Of a stretch of 64,000 nt of DNA, positions 50,808-59,025 are shown in pieces; position 1 is the first letter of the stretch, and each line of letters starts with the position of its first letter. The notes beneath the pieces are model-generated. The model was not told where the DNA came from, searched no databases, and saw nothing but the letters and a program-made list of their open reading frames with translations. Location: assembly GCF_003626655.1 (NCBI RefSeq), contig NZ_RBAN01000004.1:434001-498000 (forward strand). The letters run 5' to 3'. Source of the stretch: Micromonospora costi. Its GTDB lineage: Bacteria > Actinomycetota > Actinomycetes > Mycobacteriales > Micromonosporaceae. The position numbers and the translations under genes are program-made.

Positions 50808-52007
50808 TCAGGCGTCGGCACGGGGTGCGGTCGCCGTGGCGCGACGCAGCCCGAACAGGGCGACCAGGGCGAGGAGGATGACCGCCACCGAGTACTCGCT
50901 GGCGGTCCGGGGCAGGCCGCCGGCGTAGACCACCAGGAAGCCGGCGATGACGGTGGGCAGGCCGAAGCCGACGTAGCAGACGACGTAGAGCAGGGAGAGC
51001 ACGCTTGCCCGTTCGTGCGCCTCGACGAGTGGCATGACCGTCTTGATGCTGCCCTGGAAGCCGCCACCGAACCCGACACCGCCGAACGCGAGGCCGACGA
51101 AGAAGCCGACGACCGAGTGCGCCATGATCGACAGCAGCGTGATGATCATGCCGAGGACGAGCGCGGTGATCCCGGTGATCATGATGGTCCCGGCGGCCGC
51201 GTTGCGCAGCACGAGGATGGCCACGGACCCGAAGACGGCGAACACGAAGAGGACCAGACCGCCGATCACGATCGACGAGTTCATGAGGGACCGCACGAGC
51301 GCCGGACCCAGCGCGCCGAAGAAGCCGGCCAGCGCCCAGACGGCGAAGACCACCGGAGCGACCACCAGCACCGGCCCGCGTACGGCGCGCGGCAGGCGGA
51401 CGTCCGGCCGCAGACTCCGCCGCGCCCGACCCGTCGGTGTGACGGTCTCCGGCATCAGGACGATCCCGACGGCCTGCACCAGCAGCACCACGAGCAGGAC
51501 GGCGTACACCAGTCGGGTGGGCGCGGGCAGATACCGGACGAGCAGCGCCGACAGCAGCGCGCCGACGCCGGTGCCGATACCGGGGGCGATCGAGTTCGCG
51601 AGCGTGCCGCGGGCGCGGCTGATGTCGAGCATGGCGGCGCCGAGGGCACCGATGCCGGCACCGGTCGCGATGCCCTGGACGATGCGGGCGGCCAGCAGTG
51701 CGGGGACGCCGTTGGCGAGGACGAAGATGACCAGCGAGGCCATCTGGACCGCGGTCGCGACCAACAGGACGGGCCGCCGCCCCACGTGGTCGGACAGCTT
51801 GCCGAGCGTGAGCAGGGAGCCCAGCACGGCGACGGCGTACACGGCGAACACCACCGTGGTCGTGACCGGCGAGAAGTGCCACTGCGCCTGATAGATCCCG
51901 TAGAGAGGGCTCGGGGCCGCCGACGCGGCGATGAAGGACACGAGGATCGAGGCGAGCAGGAAGAGGCAGAACCGCGGCGGAAGCCGACCCTGTCCGGCGA
52001 TGCGCAT
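50808..52007 (-). CDS. MFS transporter
   Basis: 399 residues with 12 hydrophobic segments. Motif A appears as GKLSDHVGRRPVLL, and the N-terminus FLLASILVSFIAASAAPSPLYGIYQ is shared with a group of actinobacterial MFS proteins annotated as drug or metabolite exporters. GGAGGAG lies 9 nt before the ATG. It follows the GH2 gene on the same strand after a strong terminator, so it is probably a separate unit. Substrate unknown. Confidence 0.9.
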   Translation of the reverse strand: MRIAGQGRLPPRFCLFLLASILVSFIAASAAPSPLYGIYQAQWHFSPVTTTVVFAVYAVAVLGSLLTLGKLSDHVGRRPVLLVATAVQMASLVIFVLANGVPALLAARIVQGIATGAGIGALGAAMLDISRARGTLANSIAPGIGTGVGALLSALLVRYLPAPTRLVYAVLLVVLLVQAVGIVLMPETVTPTGRARRSLRPDVRLPRAVRGPVLVVAPVVFAVWALAGFFGALGPALVRSLMNSSIVIGGLVLFVFAVFGSVAILVLRNAAAGTIMITGITALVLGMIITLLSIMAHSVVGFFVGLAFGGVGFGGGFQGSIKTVMPLVEAHERASVLSLLYVVCYVGFGLPTVIAGFLVVYAGGLPRTASEYSVAVILLALVALFGLRRATATAPRADA

Positions 52008-52119
52008 CAGACGTGCTCCTCCGCTGAGCGACGGGCGGCTGCCGGTGCTGCCGCCCCGGACGCCCTCCCGCGCCCGGGCGGCAGCGGAGTACCCGGAAGG
52101 CTCCCGCGCACGCAGGCGC

Positions 52120-52155
52120 GTGGTGGCCTCTTCGGCGCACCGAAGAGGCCACCAC
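52120..52155 (-). terminator. strong terminator after the GH2 gene
   Basis: 16-bp perfect stem GTGGTGGCCTCTTCGG / CCGAAGAGGCCACCAC with a CGCA tetraloop, 23 bp beyond the GH2 stop. Confidence 0.85.
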
Positions 52156-52178
52156 GACGACGGAGAAGGGCCGCTCCC

Positions 52179-54659
52179 CTACCGCTCCGAGGCGTGCAGC
52201 TGGGCGACCTCGGCCGCCGAGAGGGCCCGGTCGTAGACGTGCACCTCGTCGACGGCGCCCCGCCAGTAGTCCACGGGACCGCCGTTGAACCGGGCGCGGC
52301 CGATCACGGTGTGGCCGCCGGCCGCCTCGCCCAGGCAGGAACTCGCGGTGCCCGCCGGCTGGCCGTCCACGTAGAGGGTGAGCGAGCCGCTGGCCGCGTC
52401 CCGGACGCCCACGAGGTGGTACCAGCGGCCGGTCTCCGGCGCGGTGGGCGCGAGCGCCCGTACCCCCGCGAAGCTGAACGCGAAGCGGTTGTCCGCGCCC
52501 GAGTACTGGAGGAAGAACGCGCTCGTGCGGTCGCCGTCCTGACTCACGGCGGTCGCGAAGCCGCCCAGGCTGTCCAGCCGCACCCAGGCCGACGCCGTGT
52601 AGCTGCCGGTCGTGTCGAGGATCGCCGCCCCGGTGTCGACGTACTGGTCGACGCCGTTGAGCTGCACCGCGCCGCCGGTCCGGCCCGCCGTCCAGGTGGC
52701 GCCGTTGACCAGGGTCCCGTCATGGTCGCCGGCCCGGTCCTCGGCCACCGTGCCGCTGCCGTCATCGAGCGGCCAGTAGCCCACGCCGGTGAGCCCCGGC
52801 GTTCCGGCGGCCGGCGGCGGCGCGTTCGCGCCCGTGCCGTCGACGGAACGGATGATGGCCCTGTTGACGTCCCGTACGCGGGCGAAGTCCATCTTCTGGA
52901 CCTGGCGGTCGTACGTGTAGAAGCCGTTCACCTCGTGCTCGACGTCCGTCGTCTGCGTGTAGACGCCGCCGGAGAGGCCGCACCGGTTGGCCACGGTCAG
53001 CAGGTCCCGCTGGTTCTCGACGTAGCGCCGGGTGAGGGTGGCGCTGTCCGGGGTCATCTCGTAGGCGTGGCCCTCGCCGAACCACATGTGGTCGTCGACC
53101 TCCAGCCCGAAGCCGCCGTGCTCGCCGTCGACGGCCACCCGGTCGGCCGTCGGTGACGGGGTGGCCGGGCCCACGTACTGGTGGAAGTCGATCATGTCGC
53201 CGCGGCCGGAGTCGCCGCGGGAGGCGCAGCAGTTCACGCCGCTGTGGGCGTTGACCAGCCGGCTCGGGTCCTGGACGCGGAGGTCGTCGGCGATCCGCCC
53301 GGTCGCCGCGCGGTCCCACTCGCCCCAGCCCTCGTTGAACGGCACCCAGACGGTGACGGAGGTCCAGCTCTGGTGCTCGGTCACGATCTCCCGGAGCTGC
53401 CGCTGGAACTCCTGCTGGGCGTCGGCCGGCGGTGTGCCGCCGGTACGCATGGACGGCATGTCCTGCCACACCATGAGGCCCAGCCGGTCGGCCCAGTAGT
53501 ACCAGCGGTCCGGTTCCACCTTGATGTGCTTGCGGATCGTGTTGAACCCGAGCCGCTTCGTCTCGGCGATGTCGAACCGCAGCGCCTCGTCAGTGGGGGC
53601 CGTGTATATGCCGTCCGGCCAGTAGCCCTGGTCCAGGGTGGACATGTTGAACAGGATCCTGCCGTTGAGCGTGAGGTAGAGCTTGCCGTCGGCGCCCCTG
53701 GCCTTGCCCACCTCGCGCATGCCGAAGTAGGAGTCGACCCGGTCGACGACCTTCCGGCCGGTGAGCACCCGCACCGTCAGGTCGTACAGGTACGGGGAAT
53801 CCGGCGACCACAACTTCGGATCCGGCACCGGGACGCGGAGTTCGGTCCCGGCCGGCCCGGTGGCGCGACCGACGGCCCGGTTGCCCGCGTACGCGACGGC
53901 CTCGACGGTCACGCCGTCGCCGGCCGCGACGTGCGGGGTGAGCCGCAGGCTGCCGTCCGCGAGGTCCGGTGTCATCTGCAACCGCTCGACGTGGCTGGCC
54001 GACACCGGTTCCATCCAGACGCTCTGCCAGATGCCCGACGACGAGGTGTAGAAGATGCCGCGGTCCGGGACGTTGCGCTGCTTGCCGACCGGCTGCCACG
54101 TCCGGTCGGTGAGGTCGGTGACCCCGACCACCAGCTCCTGGCTCCCCCGGCCGCGCAGCGCGTCGGTGACGTCGACGCTGAAGCCGTCGTAGCCACCCCG
54201 GTGGTCCGCGACCCGGACGCCGTTGACCCAGACCGTCGCGTCGTAGTCGACGGCGCCGAAGTTGAGCCGCAGCCGCTCCCCGTCCCCGCCGACCTGCCAG
54301 TTCGGCGGCACCTGGAACGTACGCCGGTACCACATCCGGTCCTCGTGGCGCTGGATGCCGGAGAGTGCCGACTCGATCGGATAGGGCACGAGCACCCGCT
54401 CGCCGAGTTGCTCGCCGAACGGCGGAGCTTCGCCCTCGGCGGCGCCGGCGAACTGCCACACGCCGTTGAGGCTCTGCCACCTGTCACGCACCAGCTGCGG
54501 ACGGGGGTACTCGGGCAGCGCGTTGTCCGGCGACACCTGGTCGGTCCAGGGCGTGGCGATCGGTGGCGTGCCCGGTTGCCAGGTGGCGTCGGCGTGTGCG
54601 ACGGCGGGCGCGCCGGTGACCGCGAGCATCGCGGCCACCAGTGCGGTGAATGCCTTCAT
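52179..54659 (-). CDS. secreted GH2 glycoside hydrolase with C-terminal LamG-type domain
   Basis: 826 residues. Sec signal peptide (residues 1-25). GH2 sugar-binding N domain (about 40-215, with NGVWQF, MWYRRTF, NFGAVDYDATVWVNG), Ig-like domain (215-315), then the TIM barrel: general acid in FNEGWGEW (Glu about residue 442) and probable nucleophile in DGEHGGFG (Glu about 512). Residues 626-826 form a concanavalin/LamG_3 domain. Related to beta-galactosidase/beta-glucuronidase but specificity is open. It begins 57 bp after the GH127 gene on the same strand, so cotranscription is likely; the gap holds the palindrome CATCGTCGATG. Confidence 0.92.
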   Translation of the reverse strand: MKAFTALVAAMLAVTGAPAVAHADATWQPGTPPIATPWTDQVSPDNALPEYPRPQLVRDRWQSLNGVWQFAGAAEGEAPPFGEQLGERVLVPYPIESALSGIQRHEDRMWYRRTFQVPPNWQVGGDGERLRLNFGAVDYDATVWVNGVRVADHRGGYDGFSVDVTDALRGRGSQELVVGVTDLTDRTWQPVGKQRNVPDRGIFYTSSSGIWQSVWMEPVSASHVERLQMTPDLADGSLRLTPHVAAGDGVTVEAVAYAGNRAVGRATGPAGTELRVPVPDPKLWSPDSPYLYDLTVRVLTGRKVVDRVDSYFGMREVGKARGADGKLYLTLNGRILFNMSTLDQGYWPDGIYTAPTDEALRFDIAETKRLGFNTIRKHIKVEPDRWYYWADRLGLMVWQDMPSMRTGGTPPADAQQEFQRQLREIVTEHQSWTSVTVWVPFNEGWGEWDRAATGRIADDLRVQDPSRLVNAHSGVNCCASRGDSGRGDMIDFHQYVGPATPSPTADRVAVDGEHGGFGLEVDDHMWFGEGHAYEMTPDSATLTRRYVENQRDLLTVANRCGLSGGVYTQTTDVEHEVNGFYTYDRQVQKMDFARVRDVNRAIIRSVDGTGANAPPPAAGTPGLTGVGYWPLDDGSGTVAEDRAGDHDGTLVNGATWTAGRTGGAVQLNGVDQYVDTGAAILDTTGSYTASAWVRLDSLGGFATAVSQDGDRTSAFFLQYSGADNRFAFSFAGVRALAPTAPETGRWYHLVGVRDAASGSLTLYVDGQPAGTASSCLGEAAGGHTVIGRARFNGGPVDYWRGAVDEVHVYDRALSAAEVAQLHASER

Positions 54660-54700
54660 CGGTCGGGACCCCTCTCCCACGGCGGACACCAGTCAATCAT

Positions 54701-54711
54701 CATCGTCGATG
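54701..54711. promoter_or_regulatory. palindrome CATCGTCGATG before the GH2 gene
   Basis: 11-bp perfect odd palindrome in the 57-bp gap before GH2. The same sequence occurs at 57742-57752 in the GH127 promoter, which suggests a shared regulator. Confidence 0.45.
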
Positions 54712-54716
54712 CCATG

Positions 54717-57611
54717 TCACTGCTCCAGGTCCTTCTTCGACCGCGCGGCGGCCGCGACGATGGCGTCGCGCTGCGACTCGGTGTGCCGCCCGGCGCTCAG
54801 CCACTCGTCCGACACCTGCGCCACGCGCCGCAGGAAGTGCCCGTGGTCGCGGAACGGCGCCGCCTCCCAGACCCGGTCGAGGAACGTCTCGCCGTCGTCG
54901 TCGCGGACGGCGTCGTTGGGTACGCCGGTGGCCGCCGAGCCGAAGACGACCTCCGGTTCGACCCGCTTCACGTACGGGTGGAAGGCGTTGAACTGCCCCG
55001 GCACCGGGTCCGCGACGTAGTACGGCGCGAGCGTGTATCCGTGCGTCGTGAAGTGCATCGGGACGTCGGTCGGCTGGATGGCGGCGGCCAGGTCGCCGTC
55101 GAGCTTGAGGTCGGCGAAGAAGGAGAACTCCCGGTAGCTGGGCGTGGCGTCGCGCACGACCATCAGCGTCGGGCCGTAGAGGATCGACTGGATCGACCGG
55201 TTGTCGAGCGCCTTCTCCACTCGGAAGCTGAAGGGCATCGCGATGTCGATCGTGTCCCCCCGCTGCCAGTCGCGGTCCAGGGTGACGTAGCTGCCGGGGG
55301 TGGCCGCGAGCCGCTGCTCGACACCGTTGACCCGGACGGTGTAGCCCTTCACGGCCCAGGACGGCACCCGCAGCCGGACCTTCAAGCGGCCGCTGCCCTG
55401 GTCGAAGCGCAGCCGGCTGGCGCCCTCGGTCGGGTAACGGGTGTCCTGGGTGATGACGAACCCGCGGCCGGGCCAGGTGAGCGTCGAGGCGATGAAGAGG
55501 TTGACGTAGAGCGTCGACTCGTCGGCCGACTGGAAGTAGATCGACTCCTGGTACTTGGTGTGGCTCTCGAGGCCTGTGCCGTTGCAGCAGCTGCCGTTGC
55601 CGCCGTACCGGCTGTACTCGACGACGCTGCCGATGCGACGCGACCGGCCGGGCCACATGTTCTGGTGGTAGGTCACCTCGGTCGCGGTGACGCTGTCGAT
55701 GTCCCGCCGCGAGCTGAGGATCTGGTTGTGCAGCGCCCTCTCGTAGTAGTCCATGTACGCCGGGTCCTGGTCGTGGAAGAACAGGTTCCGGGTCAGCCGC
55801 AGCATGTTGTAGGCGCAGCACGTCTCGGCGTGCCGGGGATCCGAGTTCGAGGTGAACCCGGCGGTGATGACCCCGCGTACGCCGAAGTGCTCGCTGCGGC
55901 CGGCGCCACCATTGCTGAAGATGCGGTGCGGGACGACCATGGCCCAGAAGTTCCGGGCCGCGGTGTGGTACTCGCGGGCGCCGGTCTGCTCGTAGATTCG
56001 TAGGTAGCCGATGTTCGGCGCCATGTACTGGTTGGCGTGCCGTCCGTTGAGGATGTCGTTCTCCGCGAGCGTGGCGTCGAACAGGGTCGTGAAGGTGAAG
56101 GCCTTCGCGGTCCGGAGGTAGCGGGCCTTCGCGTCGGGATCCGGCGCGAGCGCTGCCAGCTCCGCCATGACCTCGTTCATGGAGCCCGCCTCGCCCGCGC
56201 TGTAGATGTTCCACATCTGGTCCAGCTCGGCCTGGCTGTAGCGGCTGAGTCGCCGGTGCGCCCAGTCCCCCATCCGGAAGACGATTTCCAGGGCCTCCTC
56301 GTTGCCCGTGAGGTGGTACGCGTTGAGCAGACCTCTCATGATCTTGTGGCAGGTGTACCACGGCGCCCAGACCGCGTTGGCGCCGCTGTTGGGCCGGAGT
56401 GTCGGCGGTTCGAGGCGGCTGAACTGGCCCTCGGGGAACGCCGCGAGGTAGCCGGGGTAGCTCGTCCCGACGATGGTGGCGTCGCGGCCGTTGCCCGAGT
56501 GGTCCCGGGCGGTCTCGCCCTCCTCCTCGAAGCGGTACCAGGCCACCAGGTCGGTCCGGTCCGGCGACTCCTGCGCCGGGTCCGCGGTGGCGAGCGCCCG
56601 CACCTCGGCGCCGGTCAGCGCCCGGCGGTAGACGCGGACGTCGTCCACTGTCGCATTGAGGTACGGGTCGTTGAGGCTCGGCGACCGGCCGATCCAGTTC
56701 GTCGTGGTGGAGCCCAGGTCGGCCGGGGTGAGGTCGATGGGGTTCTCGCCCACCTGGTCGCCGTCGACGTAGAGCCGGCCGGTGCGGTCGGCCGTGGAGA
56801 TCGTGACCGCCACGTGCGCCCACTCGCCGACCGGGACCGAGTCGCGCGCGCCGTCGACGCGCTGTTCGCCGGCGGTTCCCTGCGTGCTGATGGCGAACCG
56901 CGGACCCGTGCTGGCAGAGGTCCAGGGCGACAGGGACAGGTAGGCGTTGGCACCGGCGCCGAAGTGGAGGACCTTGGCGTTGACCTGGCCGGCGGCGAGC
57001 CGCACCCAGACCGCGAACGTCACGTCGGTGACGCCGTCGAGCATCCGCCCGGGCAGCGCCACGTACTGGTTCGGGTGCGGGTCGCTGAGCCGTACCGCCT
57101 TGCCGGACCGGCCGGCGACCCGGCCGGTCTCGCGGGCGTCCAGCGCCCGCTGGCATGTGCCCAGCTCCTCGACCAGGTAGTCGAGCTTGTCGAGGAAGAC
57201 CTCCTCGCCGGTGGCGGCGTACGCCTGGGAGAGCATCGTCAGGTAGTGCCCGGTAAAGTGCCCGCGCAGCAGGTGGTTCGGGGTGTCCCAGCCGCCCGGC
57301 CAGGTGCCGGGGGCCGGCAGGCCGGCGTTGGCCCGGAAGAGGTGCAGCATCCGGTCTGGTCCGTCGAGGACGCCTCCGGTGCCCGGGTAGTTGCGCGCGT
57401 AGTTGAGCATCCGGTCGCGCTTCTGCTGGAAGACGCCCTCGCCCAGGGCCACCTGGTCGAGGGCGAACGGCTTGGCGGCCGGGGCGGCACCGTCGCCGCC
57501 GCCGGCGGTCGCGGCCGCGGCGGGGGTCGACGTGATGGTCAGCGCGGCGGGGGCGGTGGCCGCCAGTGCGCCGATCTGGAGCAGGCGCCGTCGAGAGAAC
57601 TGCTTGGCCAC
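54717..57611 (-). CDS. Tat-exported GH127-type beta-L-arabinofuranosidase with an inserted LamG domain
   Basis: 964 residues. Twin-arginine signal SRRRLLQIG, then a DUF1680/GH127 catalytic domain. The zinc/cysteine active site is visible: AETCCAYN (about residue 594) and GSCCNGTGLE (about 671), matching the Glu, Cys and Cys-Cys ligands of the HypBA1 group, where one Cys is the nucleophile. Between the early helices (...LVEELGTCQ) and the GYLAAFPEG segment lies an extra LamG/concanavalin-like domain at about residues 163-345, absent in the usual GH127 protein. It should release L-arabinofuranose (or a related sugar) from plant or bacterial glycans outside the cell. Divergent from the DUF4185 gene. 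Confidence 0.9.
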   Translation of the reverse strand: MAKQFSRRRLLQIGALAATAPAALTITSTPAAAATAGGGDGAAPAAKPFALDQVALGEGVFQQKRDRMLNYARNYPGTGGVLDGPDRMLHLFRANAGLPAPGTWPGGWDTPNHLLRGHFTGHYLTMLSQAYAATGEEVFLDKLDYLVEELGTCQRALDARETGRVAGRSGKAVRLSDPHPNQYVALPGRMLDGVTDVTFAVWVRLAAGQVNAKVLHFGAGANAYLSLSPWTSASTGPRFAISTQGTAGEQRVDGARDSVPVGEWAHVAVTISTADRTGRLYVDGDQVGENPIDLTPADLGSTTTNWIGRSPSLNDPYLNATVDDVRVYRRALTGAEVRALATADPAQESPDRTDLVAWYRFEEEGETARDHSGNGRDATIVGTSYPGYLAAFPEGQFSRLEPPTLRPNSGANAVWAPWYTCHKIMRGLLNAYHLTGNEEALEIVFRMGDWAHRRLSRYSQAELDQMWNIYSAGEAGSMNEVMAELAALAPDPDAKARYLRTAKAFTFTTLFDATLAENDILNGRHANQYMAPNIGYLRIYEQTGAREYHTAARNFWAMVVPHRIFSNGGAGRSEHFGVRGVITAGFTSNSDPRHAETCCAYNMLRLTRNLFFHDQDPAYMDYYERALHNQILSSRRDIDSVTATEVTYHQNMWPGRSRRIGSVVEYSRYGGNGSCCNGTGLESHTKYQESIYFQSADESTLYVNLFIASTLTWPGRGFVITQDTRYPTEGASRLRFDQGSGRLKVRLRVPSWAVKGYTVRVNGVEQRLAATPGSYVTLDRDWQRGDTIDIAMPFSFRVEKALDNRSIQSILYGPTLMVVRDATPSYREFSFFADLKLDGDLAAAIQPTDVPMHFTTHGYTLAPYYVADPVPGQFNAFHPYVKRVEPEVVFGSAATGVPNDAVRDDDGETFLDRVWEAAPFRDHGHFLRRVAQVSDEWLSAGRHTESQRDAIVAAAARSKKDLEQ

Positions 57612-57729
57612 TTCTCACTCTCCTTCATCTGGCCGGTGGTGGTGAGCGGCGAGGCAGCGTTTGTGAACGTGCGCATGGCCGTCGCCTGCGGGGTGGACGG
57701 TGCCAAGTGAGTGAGCCGGCGCTAGACCA

Positions 57730-57743
57730 CGTTATCGTTAACA
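57730..57743. promoter_or_regulatory. LacI-family operator candidate TGTTAACGATAACG
   Basis: Read on the minus strand, the site fits the LacI-family form TGTTA-N-CG-N-TAACA with one mismatch at the last base. It sits over the -10 of the GH127 promoter. No LacI gene lies in this window. Confidence 0.6.
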
Positions 57744-57752
57744 TCGTCGATG
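57742..57752. promoter_or_regulatory. palindrome CATCGTCGATG in the GH127 promoter
   Basis: Second copy of the 11-bp palindrome found before GH2; here flanking bases extend it to ACATCGTCGATGT (13 bp). It overlaps the -35 side of the promoter. Confidence 0.45.
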
Positions 57753-57791
57753 TCAAGACGGCCGGACGACGGGACGCGGCGGCGCGAAGCC

Positions 57792-57820
57792 TTGACCGGG
57801 CGGACGGGCGGTCGTAGGTT
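57792..57820 (+). promoter_or_regulatory. promoter of the DUF4185 gene
   Basis: TTGACC (57792-57797), exactly 17 bp, TAGGTT (57815-57820). One of the best housekeeping promoters in the window; start near 57827 gives a leader of about 52 nt. Confidence 0.6.
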
Positions 57821-57878
57821 CCAGCATGCCCATCAATCGATTTCCCTCGATCGCCCCGTCGCCGGACAAGGACGAGAC

Positions 57879-58994
57879 ATGAGCCTCAACCGCCGGTTGT
57901 TCCTCGGTTCGGTCGCCGCCGCCGGCGTAGCGGCGACACTCGCCCCGCACCTGGCGCCCGCGCGGGCGCAGGCCGCCGTCTGGCGCAAGCGCCTGACCGG
58001 CGCCGACCTGGACACCAACCAGCGCTGGCGGGTCGCCGGCACCGACCTCGGCATCCCGTACGTGCTGGAGAACGGCTCGATCGGCTACCTGTTCGGCGAC
58101 ACCTTCGACACGCCGTGGCCGGAGGGCCCGCCGCTGCCCAACGACTGGCGCTCACCGGTGATGCTGCGCTCGAACATCCACCCCGGCGCCTCCGGCGGCG
58201 TGGTCTTCGACAGCGCGGCCCGGGTCGCTGGCAACGGCCGGGCGCCGGAACTGATGCACAACGGCCACAACGGGATCGGCATCGACGGCCTCTGGGAGGT
58301 GACCGTCATCCCCAACGACGGCATCAGCTTCCCCGAGACGGGCCGCCAGCTCATCTCCTACATGAGCATCGAGAACTGGAACTCCGCCGGCCCGGCCGGC
58401 CCGCACTGGAAGTCCCGGTACGCCGGGCTGGCGTACAGCGACAACGGCAACGACTTCGTCCGCACCCCGCTGAAGTGGTGGAACGACGGGGCCAACACCG
58501 ACCCGTTCCAGATGTGGACGATGCAACGCGACGGCGACTGGGTGTACGTGTTCTCCGTCCGCTCCGGCCGGCAGGACGGGCCGATGATGCTGCGCCGCGT
58601 GCGATGGGACCGGCTGTTCTACCCCGAGTCGTACGAGGGCTGGGGCTGGAACGGCAGCACCTGGGGATGGGGTCGGCCCTGCACACCGATCCTCACTGGC
58701 CGCTTCGGCGAACCCTCGGTGCGTCGGCTCGCCGACGGCACCTGGGTGATGTCCTACCTCAACGGCGCCACGGGATGCATCGTGACCCGCACGGCCGCCG
58801 GCCCGGACCAGGTCTGGACGCCCGAGAAGATCCAGGTCACCCCGTGGCAGGAGCCCGGGCTCTACGGCGGCTTCATCCACCCGTGGTCCAGCCGCCGCGC
58901 CAACGACCTCCACCTGATGGTCTCGAAGTGGACCAGGACGCCCGACGGCCGCAGCACCGCGTACCACGTGAGCCAGTTCGTGGGCTCGGCTTGA
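57879..58994 (+). CDS. Tat-exported DUF4185 protein (GH183-like, possible endo-D-arabinanase)
   Basis: 371 residues. Twin-arginine signal NRRLFLGSV, then a five-bladed-propeller-type DUF4185 domain: GIPYVLENGSIGYLFGDTF near residue 55, RSNIHPGASGGVVFD near 92 and LSYMSIENW-like and FQMWTMQRDG blocks. Some DUF4185 proteins from mycobacteria and gut bacteria have been shown to be endo-D-arabinanases (GH183); whether this one shares that activity is inference. Divergent from the GH127 arabinofuranosidase gene, which fits a shared arabinan-type substrate. AAGGACGAG precedes the ATG. Confidence 0.82.
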   Translation: MSLNRRLFLGSVAAAGVAATLAPHLAPARAQAAVWRKRLTGADLDTNQRWRVAGTDLGIPYVLENGSIGYLFGDTFDTPWPEGPPLPNDWRSPVMLRSNIHPGASGGVVFDSAARVAGNGRAPELMHNGHNGIGIDGLWEVTVIPNDGISFPETGRQLISYMSIENWNSAGPAGPHWKSRYAGLAYSDNGNDFVRTPLKWWNDGANTDPFQMWTMQRDGDWVYVFSVRSGRQDGPMMLRRVRWDRLFYPESYEGWGWNGSTWGWGRPCTPILTGRFGEPSVRRLADGTWVMSYLNGATGCIVTRTAAGPDQVWTPEKIQVTPWQEPGLYGGFIHPWSSRRANDLHLMVSKWTRTPDGRSTAYHVSQFVGSA

Positions 58995-59025
58995 CGACCG
59001 GCGCCGCCGTGGTGTCGTCGCCGCC

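Larger units (their letters stand above)
57729..57756 (-). promoter_or_regulatory. promoter of the GH127 gene
   Basis: On the minus strand, TTGACA (57751-57756), a 16-bp spacer and TAACGT (57729-57734). The spacer and -10 are covered by a LacI-type dyad. Confidence 0.6.

Noticed and set aside
51015..56003. Long plus-strand open frames opposite the MFS, GH2 and GH127 genes
   Set aside because: Shadows of the minus-strand genes, whose signal peptides, catalytic motifs and terminators are all in place.
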